A stretch of 64,000 nucleotides of DNA from Dyadobacter sp. CY323 (GCF_021390245.1 NZ_JAJUXH010000003.1:496001-560000), one strand, 5' to 3'. Numbered from the stretch's first letter, positions 26,579 to 36,298 are shown. Program-made: numbers and translations. The notes: generated from the sequence alone by a model not told the origin.

Positions 26579-27274
26579 ATGCAAATCCAAATGTCAAACC
26601 TGGAAATTGTTCTTGGCGATCAAACGAAATTTGAGCCTGTAATCCGCAGTACTAAACCATACAGGAAGCTCGACTTTTCAGAAAGTAATGCGGCGCTTTT
26701 AAGCCGGGATTTGTCGGAAACAGACATCTTTTCGAAGTATGTTTTCGACGAAATGCTTTCAGATAACAGCTACATTGGGATCGGAGGGTATGACGAAAAC
26801 CGCGTTATTTATAGCCAGCGAAAGCATTTCGCACAAGACATTGAAAATCCAAGAAGCATTCATTTGGGTACCGACATTTGGGCGAGTGCCGGTGAGCACA
26901 TTTATGCTCCGTTAGATAGTATCGTGCATAGTTTCGCATTTAATGATCACTACGGAGATTATGGGCCCACCATTATACTCCAACACGAATTGAATGGGAT
27001 CACATTCTTCACATTATACGGTCATTTGTCGCTGAAATCTTTGGATGGGCTATATAAAGGAAAAAGCATTCGTTCGGGAGAAGAGTTTGCTTCGATAGGT
27101 CCATTCCCGGAAAACGGTGACTGGCCTCCGCATCTGCATTTTCAAATTATAAATGATATTGGAGCTTATTCGGGCGACTTCCCCGGCGTAAGCAGCATCC
27201 AGGATCGCGAACACTATCTTTCTATTTGCCCGGATCCGAATTTGATAATGCGGATTGCAGAGAATGCGAGATAA
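26579..27274 (+). CDS. M23-type peptidase domain protein lacking a signal peptide
   Basis: A 231-residue protein with the LytM/M23 zinc-site pattern: HLGTDIWA (H-x3-D) in the middle, LYGHLS, and the HLHFQ motif near the C-terminus. Known M23 enzymes cut peptidoglycan peptides outside the cytoplasm, but no signal peptide or membrane segment is visible here with either start (26579 or 26591). It may be cytosolic with another substrate. Similar M23 domains occur inside larger cytosolic multidomain proteins with aminotransferase parts. Its stop is two bases from that of the convergent SDR gene. Confidence 0.8.
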   Translation: MQIQMSNLEIVLGDQTKFEPVIRSTKPYRKLDFSESNAALLSRDLSETDIFSKYVFDEMLSDNSYIGIGGYDENRVIYSQRKHFAQDIENPRSIHLGTDIWASAGEHIYAPLDSIVHSFAFNDHYGDYGPTIILQHELNGITFFTLYGHLSLKSLDGLYKGKSIRSGEEFASIGPFPENGDWPPHLHFQIINDIGAYSGDFPGVSSIQDREHYLSICPDPNLIMRIAENAR

Positions 27275-27276
27275 AT

Positions 27277-28029
27277 CTACTTCCGGTGAATAACCGTCGC
27301 AGCCGATTGAGCCCCAGCCAAAATGGTGATATCTGCAATCGTAACCCGGCCAGGCGCATTTACGGCGTAAAGTATGGCGTCCGCAATGTCCTCAGGTTGT
27401 AACGGATCAAATCCATCGTAGACTTTTTCAGCCCGGCTTTCGTCTCCTTTGAAACGTACCAGTGAGAATTCCGTTTCTACCGCACCCGGCGCGACGTTGG
27501 TTACTTTGATGCCGTGTTGTGTAAGTTCAAGACGCATTCCTTCGCTGATCACCTCCACTGCCGCTTTCGAGGCACAATACACGGCGCCATTCGCATACGT
27601 TTGCTTCCCGGCGATGGAACTGATATTGACGATGTGACCCTTTCCGCGTTCAAGTAGGAGTGGGATTACCACTTTGGAAACATATAACAACCCTTTCACG
27701 TTTCCATCAATCATCGCGTCCCAATCGTCCGTATCGCCTTCGTCCAACGGGCCTAGTCCATGTGCATTACCTGCATTATTAACCAGTATATCAATCTCCT
27801 TCCAATCGTCTGAAAGTGAGCCGATCATACCTGCGACGGAACCTTTGTCGCGAACATCGAAAGACAAGGTAGTTGTTTTGACTTTTGAGGACAGTTTCCT
27901 GGAAATTTCGTCGAGCTTTTCCTGGCGGCGGCCGCAAAGAATAAGATCGATTCCAGCGTCGGCGAAACTTTCTGCAGTAGCTTTTCCAATGCCGGATGTA
28001 GCTCCGGTAATCAATGCAATTCGGGACAT
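27277..28029 (-). CDS. Short-chain dehydrogenase/reductase
   Basis: A 250-residue classical SDR. The cofactor motif TGATSGIG is at 8-15, NNAG near residue 86, the catalytic Ser in NISSIAG and the YCASK motif near residue 152. CGRRQEKL after strand 2 suggests NADP preference. Resemblance is to the YdfG-like group acting on small 3-hydroxy acids, but substrate is uncertain. It lies 33 bp downstream of the S41 protease, in the same direction and probably co-transcribed. Confidence 0.88.
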   Translation of the reverse strand: MSRIALITGATSGIGKATAESFADAGIDLILCGRRQEKLDEISRKLSSKVKTTTLSFDVRDKGSVAGMIGSLSDDWKEIDILVNNAGNAHGLGPLDEGDTDDWDAMIDGNVKGLLYVSKVVIPLLLERGKGHIVNISSIAGKQTYANGAVYCASKAAVEVISEGMRLELTQHGIKVTNVAPGAVETEFSLVRFKGDESRAEKVYDGFDPLQPEDIADAILYAVNAPGRVTIADITILAGAQSAATVIHRK

Positions 28030-28062
28030 TCTGATCGTTGATTCGTTACTAAAATGCAGTAC

Positions 28063-29766
28063 TTACTTGTTGTTTTTGGGGATATTCAGACTGCTGAACT
28101 TTCCTTTTTCCAGCTGGGCCGCCTGGTTAAAAAGCTGAACGGCTTGTGCATACACATTGTCCGTAGGGTTAAGAACCTGGAAGACTTCATTGTTCAAGCC
28201 ACTTTTTTGCTTTCTTCCCCAGACATAACGGGCGATTATGGCCTTGGTTTGAGAAGTAATCAACGGTTTTGAAAGCGCCAGTTCTTTTTCATTCGGTTTG
28301 ATCCCGGATTTCGTTGCATCTTTCACCAGCTCGGAGAGCATAGCATCAGAAATTTCAAAGTTTGTTACAAATTCTTTAAAAGGCTGCTTTTCAAGCTTTT
28401 TCTGATTTTCATTTGCATACCGTAATGCGTACTCGCGAATGATGTTTTTGGAATATAGCTCAAACAAATATTTACTGTTGAGCAACGTGTCTTTCGGTAC
28501 AAAAATATCAGGTGTAATGCCGCCACCGCCATACACAATCCTGCCGCCGTCGGTTTTATACACTTTGCTTTTATCGAACTTAATACTGTCTGCATTAAAC
28601 AACTCGCCGCTTTCGTAACGGTGCGACAGGTCAAGACTATAATCTTCTCCCTTCCCAAGTTCATATGGTTTCTGGATACTACGGCCACTTGGCGTATAAT
28701 ATCTCGAAATAGTCAGACGAAGTTCCGAGCCGTCGGTCAGCTTGATCGGCATTTGAACCAATCCTTTTCCATACGATCTTCTGCCGACTACCAATGCGCG
28801 GTCGTGATCTTGTAATGCTCCCGCAAGGATTTCAGAAGCCGATGCGCTGCCTTCGTCTACCAGTACGATCAACGGGCCCTGCTCGAATAATCCATCCACG
28901 TGCGATCGCGTTTTTCTATCAAAGCGGCTGTCTTTTCCTTCGGTATAAACCAAAAGTTTATCTCCGGCGATGAATTCATCCGCCATACTCGTGGCACGCT
29001 CCATGTATCCGCCCGGGTTTCCACGAAGGTCCAGGATCAGGTTTTTAAGCCCGTTTGCCTTTAAAGTTTTCAATGCGGATTTGAATTCATCAAAGGTTGT
29101 TTCAGAAAAACGGCTCACCTTGATGTACCCGATTTCCTGGCTGACCATGTAGGCGGCATCCACGGAATAAGTCGGTATGCGATCACGAACCACCGAGAAA
29201 TTCATTTTATCATTCAACCCGATACGCTCGATTTTCAGATCAACCTTTGTACCTCTTTTCCCCCTCAACAGCTTGTAAACCTGAGCATTAGTCACGCCAG
29301 GCCCTGATAAATTCTCTTTATTAACTGAAATAATGCGATCGCCACTTTGAATTCCTGCATTTTCAGAAGGCCCGCCGCTGAGCGGGGTTACCACATAAAC
29401 GGTATCATTGTAAATATTAAACTCCACACCAATTCCATCAAATCCCGATTCCAGTTGTGAACGCGCGGCCGATGCTTCCTCCGAATTGAAATAGGCTGTG
29501 TGAGGATCCAGTTTTTCCAGCATTTTTGCAATAGAAAAATCAACCAGCTCGTCCGTATTCACCGAATCGACATAGTTATTTTCTACCAGCATCAAAACCT
29601 CCCTGTATTTGGCAAATCCTTTTGCGACGTCGGAAAGCTTTTTACCGCCACTGAAAAAAGTGCTTCCCAAAAAGACACCCGCAGCCAGTGTGATGCCTAT
29701 AATGATCGGCAGGCGCACCACTGATTTGGAATTTTGAATAGGGGTTGAGGATTTTTCTTGATTCAT
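28063..29766 (-). CDS. C-terminal processing peptidase, S41 family (CtpA/Prc-like)
   Basis: A 567-residue serine protease. An N-terminal membrane anchor (about 19-38, PIIIGITLAAGVFLGSTFF) is followed by a linker, a PDZ domain (about 105-185) and the S41 catalytic domain with Ser309 in GSASASEI and Lys334 in RRSYGKG. A roughly 170-residue helical C-terminal extension follows. It faces the periplasm and trims C-termini of secreted or envelope proteins. The next gene in the direction of transcription is the SDR. Confidence 0.92.
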   Translation of the reverse strand: MNQEKSSTPIQNSKSVVRLPIIIGITLAAGVFLGSTFFSGGKKLSDVAKGFAKYREVLMLVENNYVDSVNTDELVDFSIAKMLEKLDPHTAYFNSEEASAARSQLESGFDGIGVEFNIYNDTVYVVTPLSGGPSENAGIQSGDRIISVNKENLSGPGVTNAQVYKLLRGKRGTKVDLKIERIGLNDKMNFSVVRDRIPTYSVDAAYMVSQEIGYIKVSRFSETTFDEFKSALKTLKANGLKNLILDLRGNPGGYMERATSMADEFIAGDKLLVYTEGKDSRFDRKTRSHVDGLFEQGPLIVLVDEGSASASEILAGALQDHDRALVVGRRSYGKGLVQMPIKLTDGSELRLTISRYYTPSGRSIQKPYELGKGEDYSLDLSHRYESGELFNADSIKFDKSKVYKTDGGRIVYGGGGITPDIFVPKDTLLNSKYLFELYSKNIIREYALRYANENQKKLEKQPFKEFVTNFEISDAMLSELVKDATKSGIKPNEKELALSKPLITSQTKAIIARYVWGRKQKSGLNNEVFQVLNPTDNVYAQAVQLFNQAAQLEKGKFSSLNIPKNNK

Positions 29767-29902
29767 CTGCCAGGTCGTAATTAAAGGAGTTAGCTGTATC
29801 CGCAGAGCGGAATTCTCTAATGTGAAGTAAACGATTTTGAGTGCTTAATGCAAATGCATCGGCTGCTGTTCTGCAACCAATTGTTTGAAAATTAAAGTCT
29901 TT

Positions 29903-31858
29903 CTACACAAACGCTTTTAACGATTCAGGATTACGCATTGTGTCTATATTAATGACCTTTGAAGGATCCTGGCCCATTAATATCCTTTTCATAGGCGCCT
30001 CCATTTTTTTCCCGTTTATGGTATAAGGAATATCATCCACCTGCTCGATGGTATCGGGGACATGCCGCGGACTATATTGAGATCTCAGAACGTCTTTAAT
30101 CTGCGACTTCAATTCGTCGGTCAGTGACTTGTCTTTATACAAAACGACAAACAGCGAAATGGTACCTTCTCCATTGCTTTTTTCCAAATAAACGGCCAGG
30201 CTGTCTTTTACATCCGGGATACTTTCGACTGCACGGTATATTTCCGCAGTACCAATGCGGACACCTCCGCGATTCAAGGTCGCATCGGAACGTCCGTAAA
30301 TGATCACCGATTTCCGGTCCGTAATCTTGATCCAATCGCCGTGCCGCCAGGTATTCGGGTACATTTCAAAATAGCTTTCCAGGTATTTCTCATGATGCTC
30401 ATCGTTCCAGAAATAAATAGGCATGGATGGCATCGGCTGTGTGATGACCATTTCACCGAGCTCATCTGAAACCGGTTTCCCGTTTTCATCAAATGATTCG
30501 ATCCGGCAACCCAGCATGCGACATTGAATTTCTCCGGCATAAACGGGTAATATCGGACACCCGCCGACAAATGCGCTGCACACATCCGTTCCGCCACTCA
30601 AAGAAATCAGCCAGACGTCTTTTTTAACTTGTTTATATATCCATTCATACACATCGGATGGCAGCGGCGAACCTGTTGATCCGATTGTTTCCAGGCTCGA
30701 TAATCGTTCGGAAGTGATACTTACCCCGTTTTTCATGGATGAAATAAAATAGGCTGCGCCGCCTCCGAAATGCGTAATTCTTGCTTTTTCCGCCAGAGTC
30801 CAGAGTACTTGTGAAGAAGGGTAGGCTGGTGCGCCGTCGTAAAGAACAAGTGTCGCTCCGCAGAGCATGGAGCCTAATGCATAATTCCACATCATCCAGC
30901 CCGTGGTGGAATACCAAAAATACCGGTCGCCTGGCTTCACATTCTGATGCAGCGTTAATGCTTTCAAATGCTCGATCAGGCAGCCCCCGACTCCATGTGT
31001 GATTGCTTTTGGCCGGGCAGTAGTGCCCGAAGAGTACAAAATCCAGATCGGATGATCAAATGCGACCGGCTCAAATTCCAGTCCAAAATTTTGTAGATGC
31101 AGGATATCTTCCCAGGAAGTGAACCGTTCGGGCTTGATTTCAACATCAATATAGTTGATCAGAACCGTGTCTTTCACGGACGGTAATGCGGCTGAAAGTT
31201 CTTGGGCGAACGAGGTAATGTCGTACTTTTTACCATTATAAAGGTACCCATCGGCTATGAAAAGGACTTTCGGCTCGATCTGTGAAAAACGCTCGGAAAT
31301 GGCTGGTTTTCCAAAATCCGGCGAACACGACGACCAAACGGCACCCACTGCATTCGTCGCAAGAAAAGCAACGACCGTTTGCGGAATATTTGGTAAAACA
31401 GCCGCTACGCGATCACCAGGCCTTACTCCTCTTTGTCTCAACCAGGTTGCGACTGCCGCCACTTCTTTTTCCAGACTCTCCCAGGATATTTCCGTTAACT
31501 CCGTTCCCTCGGATTGAAATAAGATAGCCGGGCGATCTTTTGTTTTGTTTTTGAAAATATGTTCGGCATAATTCAGCTTTGCGCGGGTAAACCATTTGGT
31601 CCCGATCATTCCGCTTTGCGGGTATTGCAGAACTTCAAGATACAGGTCGTGTGATTTGATATTGAAATAATGCCAGAGACTTTCCCAGAAATCTTCAAGA
31701 TCTGTAACCGACCATTCCCACAAGTCGTGATAAGACCGGAAGTAAAGTCCTTTTTTCACGAACAACCAATCCATATACTTTTTAAGATTCGATTGTTCCA
31801 GCAACGTCCTTCCCGGCTTCCACAATGGCTGAACTTGCTCCTGAGCTGACATATTCAA
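29903..31858 (-). CDS. Acetoacetate-CoA ligase
   Basis: A 651-residue ANL-family adenylating enzyme. The phosphate-binding loop is YSSGTTARPKAI, with the TTGWMMWNY motif, GSTGSPL, and the hinge region YGRSDATLNRGGVRIGTAEIYR. The C-terminal lysine is in NGKKMEAP. The N-terminal WEWSVTDLEDFWESLWHYF region and the length fit acetoacetyl-CoA synthetases rather than acetate-CoA ligases. It activates acetoacetate with ATP and CoA in the cytosol, for ketone-body, leucine or PHB metabolism. It is monocistronic. Confidence 0.9.
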   Translation of the reverse strand: MNMSAQEQVQPLWKPGRTLLEQSNLKKYMDWLFVKKGLYFRSYHDLWEWSVTDLEDFWESLWHYFNIKSHDLYLEVLQYPQSGMIGTKWFTRAKLNYAEHIFKNKTKDRPAILFQSEGTELTEISWESLEKEVAAVATWLRQRGVRPGDRVAAVLPNIPQTVVAFLATNAVGAVWSSCSPDFGKPAISERFSQIEPKVLFIADGYLYNGKKYDITSFAQELSAALPSVKDTVLINYIDVEIKPERFTSWEDILHLQNFGLEFEPVAFDHPIWILYSSGTTARPKAITHGVGGCLIEHLKALTLHQNVKPGDRYFWYSTTGWMMWNYALGSMLCGATLVLYDGAPAYPSSQVLWTLAEKARITHFGGGAAYFISSMKNGVSITSERLSSLETIGSTGSPLPSDVYEWIYKQVKKDVWLISLSGGTDVCSAFVGGCPILPVYAGEIQCRMLGCRIESFDENGKPVSDELGEMVITQPMPSMPIYFWNDEHHEKYLESYFEMYPNTWRHGDWIKITDRKSVIIYGRSDATLNRGGVRIGTAEIYRAVESIPDVKDSLAVYLEKSNGEGTISLFVVLYKDKSLTDELKSQIKDVLRSQYSPRHVPDTIEQVDDIPYTINGKKMEAPMKRILMGQDPSKVINIDTMRNPESLKAFV

Positions 31859-31985
31859 ATGATTATGAAGGTTTAGTTAGATCCAAACAGCCCGAAACTG
31901 GCCGCCCGGCAGATAGTACTAATAAACGTTAGGTTATGACTTTTGGCATAAAATGAGGCGGAAATATTTACTCCGGAAATTACCG

Positions 31986-31993
31986 TATCTTTG
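31986..31993 (+). promoter_or_regulatory. Putative -7 element for the pseudouridine synthase gene
   Basis: TATCTTTG matches TAnnTTTG. If used, the 5' leader would be about 150 bases. The rest of the 292-bp gap between 31859 and 32150 shows no gene or clear hairpin. Confidence 0.4.
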
Positions 31994-32150
31994 TCGTCAA
32001 ATTTTTAAAATCATAAATACTCTGATCATCAGATACGTTAGTTAGCTGATTTTAGTGGCAATTCAATATTCCAAGTAACCACAAAGTCACTCAACTTCCA
32101 CGGTAAATTTGCTAAGAGGAACCAAATCCAGTAGTGATACTGCATTCCTA

Positions 32151-33827
32151 ATGAGAAAAAGAACAAACAATTCGAAGCCCGCGAGTGCATCTCGCCCTTC
32201 CAGCGGTGGGTCAGGAAACTTCCGCAACAGTAGTGACAGCGCCAGCCGTCCATTCAAAAGAGCTAAGCCAGAGGTGGAAAGCCGATTCAGCAAGCCAAGT
32301 ATCAAAAAGTCCAGCCTGAGAGCAACGGGACCGTCAGACAACCAGGGACAAAAAGCAAGACCTAGTTTCGACCATGAAAAATCGTCGTCTGAACGCCCGC
32401 GTTTTGACAAACCTGATTTCAAAAAATACGGAGCTTCAAAATCCGATTTTCAAAAGCCACGTCCATTCAAAAGAGATGACGACTCTCGTGGTGGTAATGA
32501 CCGTAGAGACGCCGGGAAGACCGGAGCTGACAGGGATACGCGTTCATTCCGACCGAGAGAAGATTACAGGCCGCGTGAAGAAAAACCGCGAGGCGAATTC
32601 AGACCGAGGGAAAACGATCGGCCGAGAGACGATAACCGGCCAAAAGGTGTAAGAAGGGCATTTGGTGACAAACCGGAACGCCCACGTTCTGACCGGGACA
32701 ATGAGTCTCGCGAATTCAAACCAAGAACAGATTCTGACCGCAGTGAGCGCTCATTTCCACCGCGTGAAAGATCTGAAAGGTCAGAACGTCCCGATTTCAA
32801 AAGAGTCGATCGCCCCGGATTCAAATCGGAAAGACCTGGCTTCAAGTCGGAAAGACCTGCATTTAAATCTGATAGGCCTGATTCAAGATCAGACAGACCT
32901 GATTCGAGATCCGACAGGCCAGACTTTAAAAAAAAAGACGATACTGACCAGCCCGGGGAACGCAGTTTCAGAGAGAGGGCACCGAGAGACGAGCAATCAG
33001 CGCCGTCGGAAGACCGCAGCGGACTAGATCGCCGGGTTGGAAGATTTGAAACTGCACCGCGTTATAACTTGTCGGGATACGAAAAAAAGAATGCCCCCGC
33101 CAAAAAAAAGGAAGAAAGTAACGAGATCCGTTTGAACCGGTACATTGCCAACGCAGGCATTTGTTCCAGACGTGAGGCGGATGACTTGATTTCTTCTGGC
33201 CAAATTTCTGTAAACGGAAAAACGGTTACTGAAATGGGTTACAAAGTGAAGGCTGGTGAAGTTGTAAAATATGGTAAGAAGGCATTGAATCCGGAAAAGA
33301 TGGTTTATGTCTTAATTAATAAACCAAAAGATTACATCACGACGACCGACGATCCGGAAGAGCGTAAAACAGTACTTGATCTCATTAAAGGAGCTTGTTC
33401 GGAACGTGTCTATCCAGTTGGACGATTGGATAGAAATACTACCGGACTATTGCTTTTGACAAATGATGGGGAATTGGCTGAGAAGCTAACCCACCCTTCT
33501 GGCGGCGTGAAAAAAATCTACCAGGCGGAACTTGATAAGCCAATTACCACCGAAGATTTTGAACTCCTTCAACATGGATTGGAACTCGAAGATGGTTTTA
33601 TCCGGCCTGATGAAGTGGGAATCGTAACTCCGGATGCTATGGTTGTCGGTCTGGAAATTCACAGTGGCCGGAATCGCATTGTGAGAAGAATGTTCGAACA
33701 TTTGGGTTATGAAGTCCAGAAACTGGATCGCACCGTATTTGCGGGGCTCAATAAAAAAGACCTGCCGAGAGGGAAATGGCGGTTTTTGAGCGAGAAAGAA
33801 GTGATCAAGCTTAAATTTATGCTTTAA
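32151..33827 (+). CDS. rRNA pseudouridine synthase (RsuA/RluB type) with long disordered N-terminus
   Basis: A 558-residue protein. The C-terminal part is a standard RsuA/RluB enzyme: S4 RNA-binding domain from about residue 325 (LNRYIANAGICSRREADDLI) and the catalytic domain with Asp427 in GRLDRNTTGL. It isomerises uridine in rRNA. The first 310 residues are a low-complexity Arg/Asp/Glu/Pro/Ser/Lys region, including six heptapeptide repeats at 221-262 (type RPGFKSE). A TTG start at 32109 is possible, but the ATG at 32151 is preferred. N-terminal extensions of this sort are seen in Bacteroidota homologues; their role is unknown. Confidence 0.88.
   Translation: MRKRTNNSKPASASRPSSGGSGNFRNSSDSASRPFKRAKPEVESRFSKPSIKKSSLRATGPSDNQGQKARPSFDHEKSSSERPRFDKPDFKKYGASKSDFQKPRPFKRDDDSRGGNDRRDAGKTGADRDTRSFRPREDYRPREEKPRGEFRPRENDRPRDDNRPKGVRRAFGDKPERPRSDRDNESREFKPRTDSDRSERSFPPRERSERSERPDFKRVDRPGFKSERPGFKSERPAFKSDRPDSRSDRPDSRSDRPDFKKKDDTDQPGERSFRERAPRDEQSAPSEDRSGLDRRVGRFETAPRYNLSGYEKKNAPAKKKEESNEIRLNRYIANAGICSRREADDLISSGQISVNGKTVTEMGYKVKAGEVVKYGKKALNPEKMVYVLINKPKDYITTTDDPEERKTVLDLIKGACSERVYPVGRLDRNTTGLLLLTNDGELAEKLTHPSGGVKKIYQAELDKPITTEDFELLQHGLELEDGFIRPDEVGIVTPDAMVVGLEIHSGRNRIVRRMFEHLGYEVQKLDRTVFAGLNKKDLPRGKWRFLSEKEVIKLKFML
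32811..32936 (+). repeat. Six 21-bp coding repeats (heptapeptide array)
   Basis: Six consecutive 21-bp units encode RPGFKSE, RPGFKSE, RPAFKSD, RPDSRSD, RPDSRSD and RPDFKKK within the disordered region of the pseudouridine synthase. The number of units is likely to vary between strains through slippage. Confidence 0.85.
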
Positions 33828-33839
33828 TATCATTCATTA

Positions 33840-33874
33840 AAAAACCGGCTGCGAGATGATCGCAGCCGGTTTTT
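33840..33874. terminator. Bidirectional terminator
   Basis: A 15-bp perfect stem AAAAACCGGCTGCGA / TCGCAGCCGGTTTTT with a 5-base loop, between the convergent pseudouridine synthase and htrA genes. Confidence 0.9.
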
Positions 33875-33894
33875 CTATTTCTGATCCATTCAGA

Positions 33895-35433
33895 TTACAA
33901 TCTGAACCCGAATGAATACACATCGTATGGAGCATCGGGATAAAGACCTTCGAACGTAACCATCGATTCCTCTTTACCTGCAATCGCAGCTTCGAAATCT
34001 TTGACCGTTTTAATCGCCTTTCCATTGATCTTAGTGATAATGAAACCTTCTTCAACTTGCGAGCGGGCAAACTTGCCACCCTCAATGGACATTACTTTCA
34101 CACCACCGTCGATTTTGTAACGAGACAGACGTTGTTTTTCTGCATCTGTCAGATTACCAAACTGTGCACCCAAAGCAGTCATGATTGCAGCTGTTTCATC
34201 ACGTTTGATGATATCCGAGCCACCAGTTCTGTTGCGCAAGGTAATGCTCAGATCTTTTTCTTTTCCATCACGATTCACAGTGAGTACCACTTTGTCGCCA
34301 GGCTTATGTAGGCCAATGGATTGTTGAAGCTCAGGAACAGAATGAATATCCACTCCATCAACTTTTACAATCACATCTCCTTTTGTTACGCCACCCGCTT
34401 TTGCCGCGCTGTTTTCAGTAAACTCGCGAACATATACGCCGTCATTTACTTTCACGCCATACTCTTCCGCTTTCCTGCTGTCCAGGTTGTCGAGCGAAAT
34501 TCCAAGATATCCGCGCTGTACATTTCCGAATTTGATCAGATCGCTGGATACTTTTTTAACAATGCTGGAAGGAACTGCAAATGCATATCCAGCAAAGCTT
34601 CCGGTTGGACTGGCAATCGCGGTATTAATACCGATCAATTCGCCTTTCAAGTTCACCAATGCACCACCACTATTTCCAGGGTTCACAACTGCATCCGTTT
34701 GGATAAATGATTCCAATGGAGAATCACCGGAAGTTGCAGCCGCAGGAGTAACTCCGTTGCGACGGCTGCTTTGGCCAATTATTCCCAAACCACGTCCTTT
34801 CGCACTCACGATCCCAGCGGTAACAGTAGATTCCAGGTTGAATGGATTACCAACGGCAACTACCCACTCCCCTACTTTAACTGCATCAGAATTACCCAAT
34901 ATCACTGCTGGCAGATCTTTCGCTTCAATTTTGATCACGGCAATATCTGTAGAAGGGTCGGTGCCTATCACTTTCGCCCTGAATTTACCTTTGTTATGAA
35001 GTGTAACTTCCAGTTCCTGAGCTCCTTCCACAACGTGGTTGTTTGTCACAATGTATCCGTCGCCCGAAATGATCACGCCTGAGCCAGAAGCTTCCTGAGA
35101 CTGTGGACCACGTGAGCTGCCACCGAAATCATCCCCAAAGAAATCTCTGAAAATATCCGGGATTTGTTGCTGGCCACGCGAAGTCTGACGCGTCATCGTA
35201 GATTTAATATGGACCACAGTTGGTGTCGTGGCTTCTGCTGCATATACAAAATCTCCTGGCGCACCCACCGGAGAACCGGTTGAAGTAAATCGTGCAATGG
35301 ATTCGCCCGGAGCCTCTTTAAAAATTACATCTCTATCATTATCTGTGCCTAATAGTTTAAAGCCGGCGAGAGTTGATGCACTTGAAATCAACCCAACCAA
35401 CACTAAACCTTTCCAATTTGTTTTCATAGACAT
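33895..35433 (-). CDS. Trypsin-like periplasmic protease, HtrA/DegP family
   Basis: A 512-residue Do-type serine protease. An N-terminal membrane or signal segment (residues 9-28) is followed by the protease domain with His133 (TNNHVV), Asp163 (TDIAVI) and Ser255 (GNSGGA). Two PDZ domains follow (about 300-395 and 415-505). The Gly/Phe-rich stretch FRDFFGDDFGG corresponds to the LA loop. It degrades or refolds misfolded envelope proteins. The small heat-shock gene hsp20 lies upstream on the same strand, about 200 bp away, with its own terminator. Confidence 0.93.
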   Translation of the reverse strand: MSMKTNWKGLVLVGLISSASTLAGFKLLGTDNDRDVIFKEAPGESIARFTSTGSPVGAPGDFVYAAEATTPTVVHIKSTMTRQTSRGQQQIPDIFRDFFGDDFGGSSRGPQSQEASGSGVIISGDGYIVTNNHVVEGAQELEVTLHNKGKFRAKVIGTDPSTDIAVIKIEAKDLPAVILGNSDAVKVGEWVVAVGNPFNLESTVTAGIVSAKGRGLGIIGQSSRRNGVTPAAATSGDSPLESFIQTDAVVNPGNSGGALVNLKGELIGINTAIASPTGSFAGYAFAVPSSIVKKVSSDLIKFGNVQRGYLGISLDNLDSRKAEEYGVKVNDGVYVREFTENSAAKAGGVTKGDVIVKVDGVDIHSVPELQQSIGLHKPGDKVVLTVNRDGKEKDLSITLRNRTGGSDIIKRDETAAIMTALGAQFGNLTDAEKQRLSRYKIDGGVKVMSIEGGKFARSQVEEGFIITKINGKAIKTVKDFEAAIAGKEESMVTFEGLYPDAPYDVYSFGFRL

Positions 35434-35594
35434 ATGTTGGGGTTATATTTTGTGAATGAATAACGCAAATCAATAAATATTATATTCCCGTAGCAGGCTC
35501 ATTTAACATATTTTAACAAAGGTATTCAATTACCAATTTACAAAAATATCCTGCCAGGGGAATCTCACAATTTATAGAATTGCTTTACCATAAA

Positions 35595-35624
35595 AAAGTC
35601 GTTATCCACGAGAATAACGACTTT
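35595..35624 (-). terminator. Terminator of the hsp20 gene
   Basis: An 11-bp stem AAAGTCGTTAT / ATAACGACTTT with an 8-base loop. Read on the minus strand it runs into a T-run. Confidence 0.8.
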
Positions 35625-35641
35625 CATTTTCTCTTATTTAA

Positions 35642-36073
35642 TTAAGCAATTTCGATCTGGCGGGCAGGTTTTTCTTTTGCCTCCTCACGTTTTGGCAAAG
35701 CCACGCTCAGTATTCCATCGGCATAGGTGGCTTCAATTTTGTCGCCATCTACCGAATTAGGTAAAGTGAATGTCCTCTGGAAAGAGTTGTATTTGAACTC
35801 ACGGCGCGTGTAGTTTTCCTTAACTTCTTCTTCCTTCCTCTCTTTCTGCGCTGAAATGGTAAGCTGGTTCTTTTCTAAATTCAGTTTAAAATCTGATTTT
35901 TGAAGACCAGGAGCTGCAACTTCAATGCGAAAACCTTCTTTGTTTTCAATCACATTCACAGCTGGAACACTTCCTGAAAAAGCGGGTGTGTTCAATTCGT
36001 TCAACAGATCTTTACCAAAAAATCCATTCAAATACGATGGGTTTGCGAAATGGGTTTTAACTAATGTGCTCAT
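35642..36073 (-). CDS. Hsp20/alpha-crystallin small heat-shock protein
   Basis: A 143-residue holdase chaperone. The alpha-crystallin domain runs from about residue 35 (VNVIENKEGFRIEVAAPGLQKSDFKL) to the A-x-x-x-G-x-L motif ATYADGILSVALPK near residue 125. The C-terminal tail lacks an obvious I-x-I motif but ends RQIEIA. It is cytosolic and binds unfolding proteins. No CIRCE element is visible in the upstream 225 bp, where I see no gene. Confidence 0.92.
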   Translation of the reverse strand: MSTLVKTHFANPSYLNGFFGKDLLNELNTPAFSGSVPAVNVIENKEGFRIEVAAPGLQKSDFKLNLEKNQLTISAQKERKEEEVKENYTRREFKYNSFQRTFTLPNSVDGDKIEATYADGILSVALPKREEAKEKPARQIEIA

Positions 36074-36298
36074 TGCTATAAAGTTTATGTTTTAGTTTCT
36101 GTTTTACCCTTGCGGAATGCTTAGGTTATAACAACTAGCGTTCCGATGGATAAAAACTGAAAATTAGCAGACAAATTGGCCGATTAGTTAACAATCCGCA
36201 GAAATGCGTGACAAAAAGTCATATTTTAGTAAGACTTAAGATGTCACCTTTTCCATTTGAATGAAGGTTCAGGCAAGTCCAGGAAGATTGTTTTGAGG

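Noticed and set aside
31859..32150. Riboswitch upstream of the pseudouridine synthase
   Set aside because: The leader is long, but I found no conserved riboswitch core or strong stem; only a -7-like box is supported.
32662..33027. Alternative reading frames inside the low-complexity region
   Set aside because: Repetitive Arg/Asp/Ser codons keep several frames open by composition. Only the frame leading into the S4 and catalytic domains is supported.
34487..34999. 170-residue plus-strand reading frame
   Set aside because: It is antisense to the HtrA protease domain, including its catalytic Ser region.
36074..36298. Small gene or RNA between hsp20 and rnc
   Set aside because: No ORF longer than a few codons, no stable hairpin and no heat-shock operator could be recognised.
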